Source: Pseudomonas sp. 14P_8.1_Bac3
GTDB lineage: Bacteria > Pseudomonadota > Gammaproteobacteria > Pseudomonadales > Pseudomonadaceae
NCBI RefSeq assembly: GCF_025466085.1
Contig: NZ_JANLOD010000075.1
Location: 1-57,627, forward strand
Direction: 5' to 3'
Length of the DNA: 57,627 nucleotides
The notes beneath the pieces were generated by a model. The model did not search any database and was not told the DNA's origin. It saw nothing but the letters and a program-made list of their open reading frames with translations. The translations under genes and the position numbers were made by a program. Of the stretch, positions 50,256-57,627 are shown one piece after another. The stretch's first letter is position 1. Every line of letters begins with the position of its first letter.

Positions 50256-50276
50256 TGCGGATAAGAACTATTCGCA
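50256..50276. promoter_or_regulatory. Fur-box-like palindrome before fecI
   Basis: TGCGGATAAGAACTATTCGCA is a 21 bp imperfect palindrome with the GATAA/TTATC-like core of Fur sites, placed 11 bp upstream of the sigma factor start codon. It would couple the signalling operon to iron limitation. Confidence 0.6.
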
Positions 50277-50322
50277 AGATTAGCGGGCGCGGGCAGGGGA
50301 AAGCAAGTGGCCAGTTTTAGCG

Positions 50323-50422
50323 TCCATCGCGAGCACGCCCGCTGCCACAGTGGATTTCAGTGAACACAACTGTTGTATTCGACGTGCATCCATTGTGGGA
50401 GCGGGCTTGCTCGCGAAAAGGC
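50323..50422. repeat. REPIN between mtlZ and fecI
   Basis: The diverged unit CCATCGCGAGCACGCCCGCT (50324) is paired with TGGGAGCGGGCTTGCTCGCG (50396). It follows the mtlZ stop on the minus strand. Confidence 0.8.
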
Positions 50423-50430
50423 CGGTAGCT

Positions 50431-51375
50431 TCAACGAACATCCAACTGATGCCGATACGGCAAATCCGGCCCGGTCTTGCTGCAGGTCAGCGCCGCTGCC
50501 TGCACCGCGAACTTCAGCAGGCCATCGATCTGCTCACGCCCGAGCGACTGCACTCCTTCGATGGAATCCAGCTGCTGCTCGGTCAACCAGGTGATCAATG
50601 CCGCCTGGAACGTATCGCCAGCCCCCACGGTGTCGGCAATCTTCACCGCAGTGGCGGGGACCGACCACGAACCGTGCCTGCGACTGAACACCGTCGCGCC
50701 TTCGCCACCGCGGGTCAAAAACACCAATTGGCAGCGATGCTGCAACCAGCCTTCGATCACGCGTCGGGGATCTTGCTCGGGGTACAACAGGCCCAGGTCC
50801 TCGTCGCTGACTTTGATCAGGTCGGCCAGCTCGACCAGCGTCGCCACGCGCGAGCGCCACAGGTCGATGTTCGGCTCGGGATTGAGGCGCACGTTCGGGT
50901 CCAGGCTGATCAGCCGCTGGCCAGTTTCCCGCTGCACCAAAGCCAGCAGGGTATCGGCAATCGGCTGCACCACCAGCGAGAACGAGCCGATGTGCAAGCC
51001 GCGCACCTCAGGGCCCAGCGCCGGCAGATGCTCCGGTTTCAGCTGGCGATCCGCGCAGCCTTCGCCCCGGAAGCTGTAATGCGGTGAACCGTTGGCGCCC
51101 ACCGCGACCATCGCCAGTGTGGTCGGTGCGGCGAAATCCACCAGGTAATCCGGGCTCACGCCTTCCTCCTGCAGCACCTGCTGCAAGCGTCGGCCCAGGT
51201 AGTCAGTCGACAACCCGGCGAACAATGCCGCGTCCACGCCCAAACGGCGCAAGCCGACCGCGACGTTGAACGGCGAACCACCGGCGATCGCCTTGAAGTT
51301 CACTTTTGAAGCCAGGCCGCTGGCGTCGTCTTCGCTGAAGAAATCGAACAGCGCTTCGCCACATACCAGATACAT
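50431..51375 (-). CDS. mtlZ: PfkB-family carbohydrate kinase (fructokinase MtlZ)
   Basis: 314 residues. The ribokinase/PfkB signatures are intact: GGSPFNVAVGLRRLGVDAAL near residues 33-52 and the catalytic anion hole DTVGAGDTFQAALI near 255-268. It phosphorylates fructose formed from mannitol by MtlD. It is the last gene of the mtl operon in the order known from P. fluorescens, 14 bp after mtlY. Confidence 0.9.
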   Translation of the reverse strand: MYLVCGEALFDFFSEDDASGLASKVNFKAIAGGSPFNVAVGLRRLGVDAALFAGLSTDYLGRRLQQVLQEEGVSPDYLVDFAAPTTLAMVAVGANGSPHYSFRGEGCADRQLKPEHLPALGPEVRGLHIGSFSLVVQPIADTLLALVQRETGQRLISLDPNVRLNPEPNIDLWRSRVATLVELADLIKVSDEDLGLLYPEQDPRRVIEGWLQHRCQLVFLTRGGEGATVFSRRHGSWSVPATAVKIADTVGAGDTFQAALITWLTEQQLDSIEGVQSLGREQIDGLLKFAVQAAALTCSKTGPDLPYRHQLDVR

Positions 51376-51389
51376 AATTTGTCCGCTCT

Positions 51390-52886
51390 TTAAAGGGTTG
51401 CGACCTGCTGTTGATAGCGATCATAGGCCTGCTGAAACGCCGCCACGTTGTTGGCGATCGGCAGGGTTTCGCTGGCCGGGTCGAGCTTCACGCACCGCTC
51501 GCACAGGTCGGCCAGCGTGTCTTCATGCCCATTCGCCCAGGACTTGCACCACGCCGCTTGAATCGCCGCGCCGAGGGCCGCGGCTTCGCTGTGTTCGGTG
51601 CAGATCACCGGGGTGTTCATGATATCGGCGACGATCTGCCGCCACACCGGGCTCTTCGAGCCGCCGCCGATCAGGCAGATGCTGCGGCTTTGTAAGCCAT
51701 TCTGGCGCAACAGGTCCAGTCCGTAACGCAAACCGAAGGTCGTGCCTTCGACCACCGCGCGGCACAGATTGGCCCGGGTCAGATTGGTCATGGTCAACCC
51801 CGAGAGGCTGCCCGTGGCGTGCGGCAGGGCGGGCACCCGTTCACCGTTGAGAAACGGCAGCATGCACACGCCTTCGGCACCGATCGGTGCTTGCGCGACC
51901 AGCTCGTTGAACGGCGCGATGTCGAGATCGAACAGCTCGCGAATCACCCCGGTGGCGTTGGTCAGGTTCATCGTGCAGATCAACGGCAGCCAGCCACCGC
52001 TGGAGGAGCAGAATGTCGCGACCGAGGCGTCCGGGCTGACGTTCGGTTGATCGCTATAGGCGTACACCGTGCCGGAGGAGCCGAGGCTCATGGTGATCGC
52101 CCCCGGCTGGATGTTGCCGGTGCCGATGGCGCCCATCATGTTATCGCCGCCGCCGCTGGACACCAGCGCCTGCGGGTTGAGGCCGAGCTGTTCGGCGATG
52201 CCGGGCAGGATCGTGCCGACGGCTTGATGGGCGTCGATCAGCTCCGGCAGTGCCGCCTGCAAACGTCCGGTCGGGTCGATGTCGCGTAGCAGTTGCAAAT
52301 CCCATTGGCGGGTGCGCACATTGAAATAACCGGTGCCCGAGGCGTCGCCGTACTCGCTGCAATTACGGCCGGTGAGCCAGTGGTTGAGGTAATCGTGGGG
52401 CAGCAGGATGCGCGCGATCCGCGAGAAAACGTCGGGATGCTGGTCCTTGGTCCACAGCAGTTTTGAAACGGTGTAGCCCGGGGCGATGACCACGCCGAGG
52501 CGCTCCAGCGAGCCTTTTTCACCGCCCAGGTGGGCCAGCAGGCGGTCGTTCTCCGGCGTGGTTTCGGTGTCGCACCAGAGCTTGGCGGGGCGCAGCACTT
52601 GGCCCTGGTCGTCGAGCAGAACCAGGCCGTGTTGCTGGCCGGACACGCCGATGCCGAGAATCTGCTGGCCGTCGACGTTGGCGGCGATCAGGGCTTGCCG
52701 GGTGGCGGACGCGAATGCTTCAAGCCATTGCGCGGTGTCCTGCTCGCGACGACCGTTGGCGCCGCTGATCAACGTGTGCGCGGCAGCGCCCTGACCGAGG
52801 ACCTGGCCGCTGACTGCATCGAGGACGATGGCCTTGGTGCCTTGGGTGCCGCAGTCGATGCCGAGGAAAAGGTGTGGGTTTGGCAT
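51390..52886 (-). CDS. mtlY: xylulokinase (MtlY)
   Basis: 498-residue FGGY-family kinase. The N-terminal phosphate loop FLGIDCGTQGTKAIVLDAVS and the motif GIGVSGQQHGLVLLDDQGQV are typical of xylulokinase. VSSGGGDNMMGAIGTGNIQP and ICLIGGGSKSPVWRQIVADI complete the family patterns. It phosphorylates D-xylulose made from D-arabitol by MtlD. It lies between mtlD (across a REPIN) and mtlZ. Confidence 0.93.
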   Translation of the reverse strand: MPNPHLFLGIDCGTQGTKAIVLDAVSGQVLGQGAAAHTLISGANGRREQDTAQWLEAFASATRQALIAANVDGQQILGIGVSGQQHGLVLLDDQGQVLRPAKLWCDTETTPENDRLLAHLGGEKGSLERLGVVIAPGYTVSKLLWTKDQHPDVFSRIARILLPHDYLNHWLTGRNCSEYGDASGTGYFNVRTRQWDLQLLRDIDPTGRLQAALPELIDAHQAVGTILPGIAEQLGLNPQALVSSGGGDNMMGAIGTGNIQPGAITMSLGSSGTVYAYSDQPNVSPDASVATFCSSSGGWLPLICTMNLTNATGVIRELFDLDIAPFNELVAQAPIGAEGVCMLPFLNGERVPALPHATGSLSGLTMTNLTRANLCRAVVEGTTFGLRYGLDLLRQNGLQSRSICLIGGGSKSPVWRQIVADIMNTPVICTEHSEAAALGAAIQAAWCKSWANGHEDTLADLCERCVKLDPASETLPIANNVAAFQQAYDRYQQQVATL

Positions 52887-52923
52887 GGTGGGTCCTTGTT
52901 GTCAGGTCAATCGGGGTGAAGCT

Positions 52924-53020
52924 GTTCGCGAGCAAGCCCGCTCCCACATTGGGCTGTTGGTGAACACAAACCTGGGGAACGACGCTGACCCAGTGTGGGA
53001 GCGGGCTTGCTCGCGAAGAC
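52924..53020. repeat. REPIN inside the mtl operon (mtlD-mtlY)
   Basis: CGCGAGCAAGCCCGCTCCCA (52927) is mirrored by TGGGAGCGGGCTTGCTCGCG (52995). It occupies nearly the whole 144 bp between mtlD and mtlY. Confidence 0.9.
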
Positions 53021-53030
53021 GGCCGTCAAC

Positions 53031-54515
53031 TCACTGCGGGGACACTACCAATACCCGCTCAAGCGTCTGCGTCACCCCCACATCCCGCAAACTGTTACAG
53101 CACCACTCAAACGCCGCGACAAACTCCGGTGAGCGCGGAATCGCCGTACCAAAAATTTCCTCAACCGCGAGCAACCGCTGGGTTATCAATGCATCATCCG
53201 CGACCAGCGACTGACAGAACGCCGCCCGCGGATCGGGGATCGCGTAGGTGTCTCCGTTTTCATCAACGCCCTTCAGATAGAGGGCCCACGCCGCCACCAC
53301 CAATGCCGCACGCTTGGTCTCCTGACCATCGGCGATCAAGCGGTTGATCGTTGGCACGGTGAATTTGGGAAACTTCGACGAGCCGTCCGAGCACACGCGC
53401 TCCAGCTGATCGGCAATCGCCTGGTTGGAGAAACGCTCGACCAGGGTGTTCTTGTAGTCGGTCAGGTCGATCCCCGGCACGGACGACAGTTGCGGCGTCA
53501 CGTCCAGGTCCATATAAGCGCGCATGTAGCGCACGAACAGCGGGTCGTTCATGGTCTCGTGGACGAAGCGGTAACCCTTCAAAAACCCGAGGTACGTCAG
53601 CGCCAGGTGACTGCCGTTGAGCAGTTTGATCTTCATTTCTTCGTAAGGCGTGACGTCATCGGTGAACTGTACGCCGACCTTTTCCCAGGCCGGGCGGCCG
53701 TTGACGAACTTGTCTTCCAGCACCCATTGCACGAAGGGTTCGCAGACCACCGGCCAGGCATCGTCGACGCCGTGTTTGTCGTGCAATTGCAGCTTGTGTT
53801 CGGTGCTGGTCATTGGCGTGATGCGGTCGACCATGGCGTTGGGAAAGCTCACGTTCTCGGCAATCCAGTCGCGCAGGTCTGCATCGCGTAACGTTGCAAA
53901 CGCCAGCAACGCCTTGCGGGTCACCGCGCCGTTGTGCGGCAGGTTATCGCAGGACATCAAGGTGAAGGCTGGCGTGCCGGCAGCGCGGCGTCTGGCCAGG
54001 GCGGCGCAGAGAAAACCGAACACGGTTTTCGGCGCTTCCGGGTGCACTAGGTCGTGCTGGATCTGCGGTAGCTGGGCCATGAATTCGCCATTGCTGTCGT
54101 CGATGCAGTAGCCGCCTTCGGTGATGGTCAGCGAGACGATCCGGATCTCGGGACTGGCGAGTTTGTCGATCAATGCCTGGGCGCCGTCCTCGGCCAGCAA
54201 CATGTCGCGGATCGAGCCGATCACTCGCACTTCGGTGTCATCGGTATCGCCGAGCTCAAACAGGGTGAACAGGTAATCCTGTTCCTTGAGGTCGTCCCGG
54301 GCACGGCGGTCTTCGGCGCGCAGGCCGACCCCGCATATCGCCCAGTCCAGGCCTTCGCCGGTGTTCATCAAGGCGTCGGTGTAGAACGCCTGATGAGCGC
54401 GGTGGAAGCCGCCGACGCCAATGTGCGCGATGCCTTGGCGCGTGTCGGCCAGGGCGTAGGCGGGCAGCACCACCTCGGGGGCGAGGTGGTGCAGGTTCTG
54501 TTTATTCAGTTTCAT
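53031..54515 (-). CDS. mtlD: mannitol 2-dehydrogenase (polyol dehydrogenase MtlD)
   Basis: 494 residues, close to the well-studied P. fluorescens enzyme (about 493), a monomeric NAD-dependent long-chain dehydrogenase. It oxidises mannitol to fructose and arabitol to xylulose. The nucleotide fold AHIGVGGFHRAHQAFYTDAL starts near residue 28. The catalytic Lys region is DVTPYEEMKIKLLNGSHLAL (K-x5-N-x2-H), and ITEGGYCIDDS is conserved. An ATG at 54515 follows a GTG; the ATG gives the MKLNKQNL start of known MtlD. Confidence 0.95.
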   Translation of the reverse strand: MKLNKQNLHHLAPEVVLPAYALADTRQGIAHIGVGGFHRAHQAFYTDALMNTGEGLDWAICGVGLRAEDRRARDDLKEQDYLFTLFELGDTDDTEVRVIGSIRDMLLAEDGAQALIDKLASPEIRIVSLTITEGGYCIDDSNGEFMAQLPQIQHDLVHPEAPKTVFGFLCAALARRRAAGTPAFTLMSCDNLPHNGAVTRKALLAFATLRDADLRDWIAENVSFPNAMVDRITPMTSTEHKLQLHDKHGVDDAWPVVCEPFVQWVLEDKFVNGRPAWEKVGVQFTDDVTPYEEMKIKLLNGSHLALTYLGFLKGYRFVHETMNDPLFVRYMRAYMDLDVTPQLSSVPGIDLTDYKNTLVERFSNQAIADQLERVCSDGSSKFPKFTVPTINRLIADGQETKRAALVVAAWALYLKGVDENGDTYAIPDPRAAFCQSLVADDALITQRLLAVEEIFGTAIPRSPEFVAAFEWCCNSLRDVGVTQTLERVLVVSPQ

Positions 54516-54530
54516 CACAGGCTCTCTAGA

Positions 54531-55634
54531 TCAGGCCGCAGCGCGCAGCGGGCGGGTCAGCGCCACGCCGTCGGCATCGAATAAATGGCAGTGTCCGGCG
54601 TCCAGGTGCAGGCTCAGGGTTTCGCCGTAACGGCTGGCGAGGTCGCCGCGCACGCGCATGGTCAGGGCTTCGCCGGACGAGGTCAGGACGTGGCAGAAGG
54701 TGTCGCTGCCCAGGCGCTCGCTGACGTCGGCGGTGACGTGCAAGGTGCAGTCGCCGGGTTGCGCCAGTTCCAGGTGTTCCGGGCGAATGCCCAGGGTCAC
54801 CGCACTGCCCACGTTGAGGCGGGTGCCGGTCAGTGGCAGGGTGATGCGTGTACCGGCGTCCAGCGCGACTTCACAGCTCTGGCTGTCGACGCGGGTGACG
54901 TTGCCCTTGAGGAAGCCCATTTTCGGCGTACCCAGGAAGCCTGCGACGAACAGGTTGGCGGGCTGGTGATACAGGTCCAGCGGCGAACCGACCTGTTCGA
55001 TCTTGCCGCCGTTGAGCACGACCACTTTGTCGGCCATGGTCATGGCCTCCACTTGGTCGTGGGTCACGTAGATCATCGTCGCTTGCAGCTCCTTGTGCAG
55101 GCGCAGCAGTTCCAGGCGCATTTGCACGCGCAGGGCGGCATCGAGGTTGGAGAGGGGCTCATCGAACAGGAAGATTTTCGGGTTGCGCACGATTGCCCGG
55201 CCAATGGCCACGCGCTGGCGTTGACCACCGGACAGCTGCTTCGGTTTGCGTTCGAGCATCGGCCCCAGTTCGAGGATGCGCGCGGCTTCGCCGACTTTCT
55301 TCTCGACTTCGGCTTTTGGCACGCCGGCGAGGTCGAGGGCGAACGACATGTTTTTACGCACGCTCATGTGCGGGTACAGGGCGTAGGTCTGGAACACCAT
55401 CGCCAGGTCGCGCTTGGCCGGGCTGACTTCGGTGATGTCGCGACCATCGAGTTCGATGGTGCCGCCGCTGACTTCTTCCAGGCCGGCGATCAGCCGCAGC
55501 AAGGTGGATTTGCCGCAGCCCGACGGGCCGACGAAGACCACGAATTCCTTGTCGTTCACTTCCAGGTCGATGCCTTTGATGATGGAAAAGCCTTCGAAGC
55601 CTTTTTGCAGATTCTTGATTTTCAGGTTGGCCAT
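54531..55634 (-). CDS. mtlK: polyol ABC transporter ATP-binding protein MtlK
   Basis: 367 residues, MalK-type. Walker A is FVGPSGCGKSTLLRLIAGLE, the signature is QLSGGQRQRVAIGRAIVRNP, Walker B is FLFDEPLSNLDAALRVQMRL and the switch His is in YVTHDQVEAM. The C-terminal ~130 residues form the regulatory TOBE domain. It powers uptake through MtlF and MtlG. GGAGG supports the ATG at 55634 over one five codons earlier. It is followed by mtlD after 15 bp. Confidence 0.94.
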   Translation of the reverse strand: MANLKIKNLQKGFEGFSIIKGIDLEVNDKEFVVFVGPSGCGKSTLLRLIAGLEEVSGGTIELDGRDITEVSPAKRDLAMVFQTYALYPHMSVRKNMSFALDLAGVPKAEVEKKVGEAARILELGPMLERKPKQLSGGQRQRVAIGRAIVRNPKIFLFDEPLSNLDAALRVQMRLELLRLHKELQATMIYVTHDQVEAMTMADKVVVLNGGKIEQVGSPLDLYHQPANLFVAGFLGTPKMGFLKGNVTRVDSQSCEVALDAGTRITLPLTGTRLNVGSAVTLGIRPEHLELAQPGDCTLHVTADVSERLGSDTFCHVLTSSGEALTMRVRGDLASRYGETLSLHLDAGHCHLFDADGVALTRPLRAAA

Positions 55635-55695
55635 GGGGTGGGCCTCCATTTGTTTTTGTTCAATTGAGCCGGAGCATCAGAAACGGCGCTGGACC

Positions 55696-55791
55696 CTGTG
55701 GGAGCGGGCTTGCTCGCGAATGCGATGTTTCATTCGGCAAAGATGCATCGGACGTACCGGCCTCTTCGCGAGCAAGCCCGCTCCCACAGGG
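55696..55791. repeat. REPIN inside the mtl operon (mtlG-mtlK)
   Basis: TGGGAGCGGGCTTGCTCGCG (55699) is mirrored by CGCGAGCAAGCCCGCTCCCA (55767). It fills the 186 bp between mtlG and mtlK. Confidence 0.9.
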
Positions 55792-55820
55792 TTGGGATCG
55801 GTTCAGGGGCGCGGGGGTAT

Positions 55821-56651
55821 TCATTTCACGGCGCCAAACGACAGGCCGCGCACCAGTTGCTTCTGGCTGATCCAGCCGAAGATCAGGATCGGTGCGCAGG
55901 CCAGGGTCGAGACTGCCGACAACTTGGCCCAGAACAGTCCTTCAGGGCTTGAGTACGAAGCGATCAGTGCGGTCAGCGGCGCGGCTTTCGACGAGGTCAG
56001 GTTCAGCGACCAGAATGCCTCGTTCCAGCACAGGATCAGCGACAGCAATACGGTGGAGGCCAGGCCGCCCTTGGCGATCGGCAGCAGCACCCGGAGCATT
56101 TCCTGCCCCAGCGTCGCACCGTCCAGGCGCGCGGCTTCGAGGATGTCTTTGGGGATGTCCTTGAAGTAGGTGTAAACCATCCAGACCACGATCGGCAGGT
56201 TGATCAGCGTGTAGATCACGATCAGCGCGATGCGCGTGTCGAGCAGGCCAAAACTCTTGGCCAGCAGGTAGATCGGCATCAGCACGCCCACCGGCGGCAG
56301 CATCTTGGTCGAGAGCATCCACAGCAGCGTGCCCTTGGTGCGCTGGGTTTCATAGAACGCCATCGAGTACGCCGCCGGCACCGCGATCAGCAGGCACAGG
56401 GCGGTGGCGCTGAACGAAATCACCACTGAGTTCCACGCAAAACTGAAGTAATCGCTGCGCTCATTGATGTGCAGGTAGTTCTCCAGCGTCGGCGTGAAGA
56501 TGAACTGTGGCGGCGTGGCGAAGGCATCGATTTCGGTCTTGAAACTGGTCAGCACCATCCAGAAGATCGGAAAGAAAATCAGGATCGCGATGGCCCAGGC
56601 CAGGGTGCCGAGCAGCAGGCTTTGCAGGCGACGGGATTGTTGAAGGGTCAT
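55821..56651 (-). CDS. mtlG: polyol ABC transporter permease MtlG
   Basis: 276 residues with six membrane segments, MalG-type. The EAA loop that docks on MtlK reads IPKDILEAARLDGATLGQEM. It forms the inner-membrane channel with MtlF. Its start lies 10 bp from the mtlF stop, and the gene is followed by a REPIN. Confidence 0.93.
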   Translation of the reverse strand: MTLQQSRRLQSLLLGTLAWAIAILIFFPIFWMVLTSFKTEIDAFATPPQFIFTPTLENYLHINERSDYFSFAWNSVVISFSATALCLLIAVPAAYSMAFYETQRTKGTLLWMLSTKMLPPVGVLMPIYLLAKSFGLLDTRIALIVIYTLINLPIVVWMVYTYFKDIPKDILEAARLDGATLGQEMLRVLLPIAKGGLASTVLLSLILCWNEAFWSLNLTSSKAAPLTALIASYSSPEGLFWAKLSAVSTLACAPILIFGWISQKQLVRGLSFGAVK

Positions 56652-56661
56652 GGCGCAGGCC

Positions 56662-57588
56662 TCAGGCTTTGTCTGTCAGGTTTTTGCCGATCATCCGCAC
56701 CAGCACGATGGCCGCGATGTTGGCAATCACCACCGCAATCAAGCCGCCCGCGGACGCCATGCCGACGTCGAACTGCACCAGCGCCTGGTTGTAGATCAGG
56801 TAGGCGAGGTTGGTCGAGGCGTAGCCCGGGCCACCGTTGGTGGTGGTGAAGATTTCGGCGAACACCGAGAGCAGGAAGATGGTTTCGATCATCACCACCA
56901 CCGCAATCGGCCGCGCCAGATGCGGCAGGGTCAGGTGCCAGAAAATCGCGACTGGCCCGGCCCCGTCGAGGCGCGCGGCTTCTTTCTGTTCCTGGTCGAG
57001 GGACTGCATGGCGGTCATCAGGATCAGGATCGCGAAGGGCAGCCATTGCCAGGACACGATGATGATGATCGACAGCAGCGGGTAATGCGCCAGCCAGTCC
57101 ACCGGTTGCGCGCCGAACAGTTTCCAGACGTAGGCGAGAATCCCCGACACCGGGTGGAAAATCAGGTTCTTCCAGATCAGCGCCCCAACGGTGGGCATGA
57201 TGAAGAACGGCGAGATCAGCATGACCCGCACGATGCCGCGCCCGAGAAACTCGCTGGCCTCCAGCAATGCGCTGATCAACACACCGAGCACCACACTGAT
57301 CAGCAACACGCTGCCGACCAGTAACAAGGTGTTGGTCGCGCCGGGCATGAACCCGGAATCCGTCAGGAAGTAGGTGAAGTTCTCGATCCCGACGAACTCG
57401 TTTTCGCCGGGGTTGAGCAGGTTGTAGCGGATCATCGAGAAGTAAACCGTCATGCCCAGCGGCACGATCATCCACAGCAGCAACAACGCCACCGAGGGGC
57501 TGACCAGAAACCAGCCGGGATTGGCCAACCGGCTTTTGCGCACGGGTTGGGCAAGGTCCATTTGAGCTTTGGCAGTTGAAGTATTCAT
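56662..57588 (-). CDS. mtlF: polyol ABC transporter permease MtlF
   Basis: 308 residues with six membrane segments, MalF/UgpA-type. The EAA loop is QEQKEAARLDGAGPVAIFWH. It pairs with MtlG for mannitol, sorbitol or arabitol import. The gene order implies mtlE (substrate-binding protein) upstream, beyond the window. The last 39 bases of the window hold no gene that I can see. Confidence 0.93.
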   Translation of the reverse strand: MNTSTAKAQMDLAQPVRKSRLANPGWFLVSPSVALLLLWMIVPLGMTVYFSMIRYNLLNPGENEFVGIENFTYFLTDSGFMPGATNTLLLVGSVLLISVVLGVLISALLEASEFLGRGIVRVMLISPFFIMPTVGALIWKNLIFHPVSGILAYVWKLFGAQPVDWLAHYPLLSIIIIVSWQWLPFAILILMTAMQSLDQEQKEAARLDGAGPVAIFWHLTLPHLARPIAVVVMIETIFLLSVFAEIFTTTNGGPGYASTNLAYLIYNQALVQFDVGMASAGGLIAVVIANIAAIVLVRMIGKNLTDKA

Positions 57589-57627
57589 GGCGTTAAAACC
57601 GATTGAGAACGGCGATGAAGAACCACT

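Overview
The window is chromosomal DNA from a Pseudomonas of the P. fluorescens group. The evidence is the high GC content, a complete fapABCDEF functional-amyloid operon, the mtlFGKDYZ mannitol/arabitol operon, Pseudomonas-type small DUF proteins (DUF1652, DUF2790) and more than a dozen REP/REPIN palindromes of the GGAGCGRGCYTGCTCGCG type between genes. It starts with 33 consecutive C residues next to a cut REP sequence, which looks like a contig end or sequencing artefact. It ends inside the mtl operon. I saw no rRNA or tRNA genes, no CRISPR array and no insertion sequence or prophage.

Layout. 0.06-3.1 kb: a LysR regulator divergent from a polyamine-binding protein and agmatinase (speB). 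3.3-8.6 kb: an aldo/keto reductase, zapE, an internally deleted dinB remnant, a GNAT acetyltransferase, a small exported protein and cptA (lipopolysaccharide phosphoethanolamine transferase). 9.2-12.5 kb: a tightly overlapping gnd-zwf-HAD operon (pentose phosphate entry). 12.7-16.1 kb: nhaB, a delta-60 repeat protein and a small protein. 16.4-23.1 kb: a sigma-54 enhancer-binding protein facing the fap amyloid operon. 23.4-27.7 kb: a nicotinamide riboside salvage pair (kinase plus PnuC), a chemoreceptor, uppP and a DUF1294 protein. 27.9-28.9 kb: an AT-richer island with an M35-like metallopeptidase and a decayed copy of its 3' end. 28.9-37.7 kb: MmcQ, LysR/azoR, a hydrolase, an MFS transporter, ybiT, lpxO and ku. 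37.9-45.9 kb: a PQQ sugar dehydrogenase, a divergent GNAT-C39 peptidase / RimK-like ligase / CorA module, and a short ilvA behind a leader-peptide attenuator. 46.1-50.2 kb: a FecI-FecR-TonB receptor iron-signalling system. 50.4-57.6 kb: the mtl operon.

How the genes work together. FapA-F build the amyloid: FapC major subunit, FapB minor subunit, FapF outer-membrane pore, FapD periplasmic protease. A sigma-54-like promoter precedes fapA and an enhancer-binding protein with a degenerate receiver is encoded next door. A strong terminator-like hairpin between fapC and fapD could set subunit excess over export machinery. cptA and lpxO both modify lipid A/core; lpxO has a PhoP-box promoter. In the mtl operon, MtlFGK (with MtlE outside the window) import polyols, MtlD oxidises them and MtlY/MtlZ phosphorylate the products; REPINs separate transport, dehydrogenase and kinase blocks.

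The observations I consider most worth follow-up are the apparently leaderless MTSTVL... leader peptide with a textbook four-segment attenuator upstream of ilvA, the octad-repeat expansion in FapC together with the intra-operon terminator, the divergent RimK/GNAT-C39/CorA module, and the cytoplasmic M35-like protease with its decayed duplicate.
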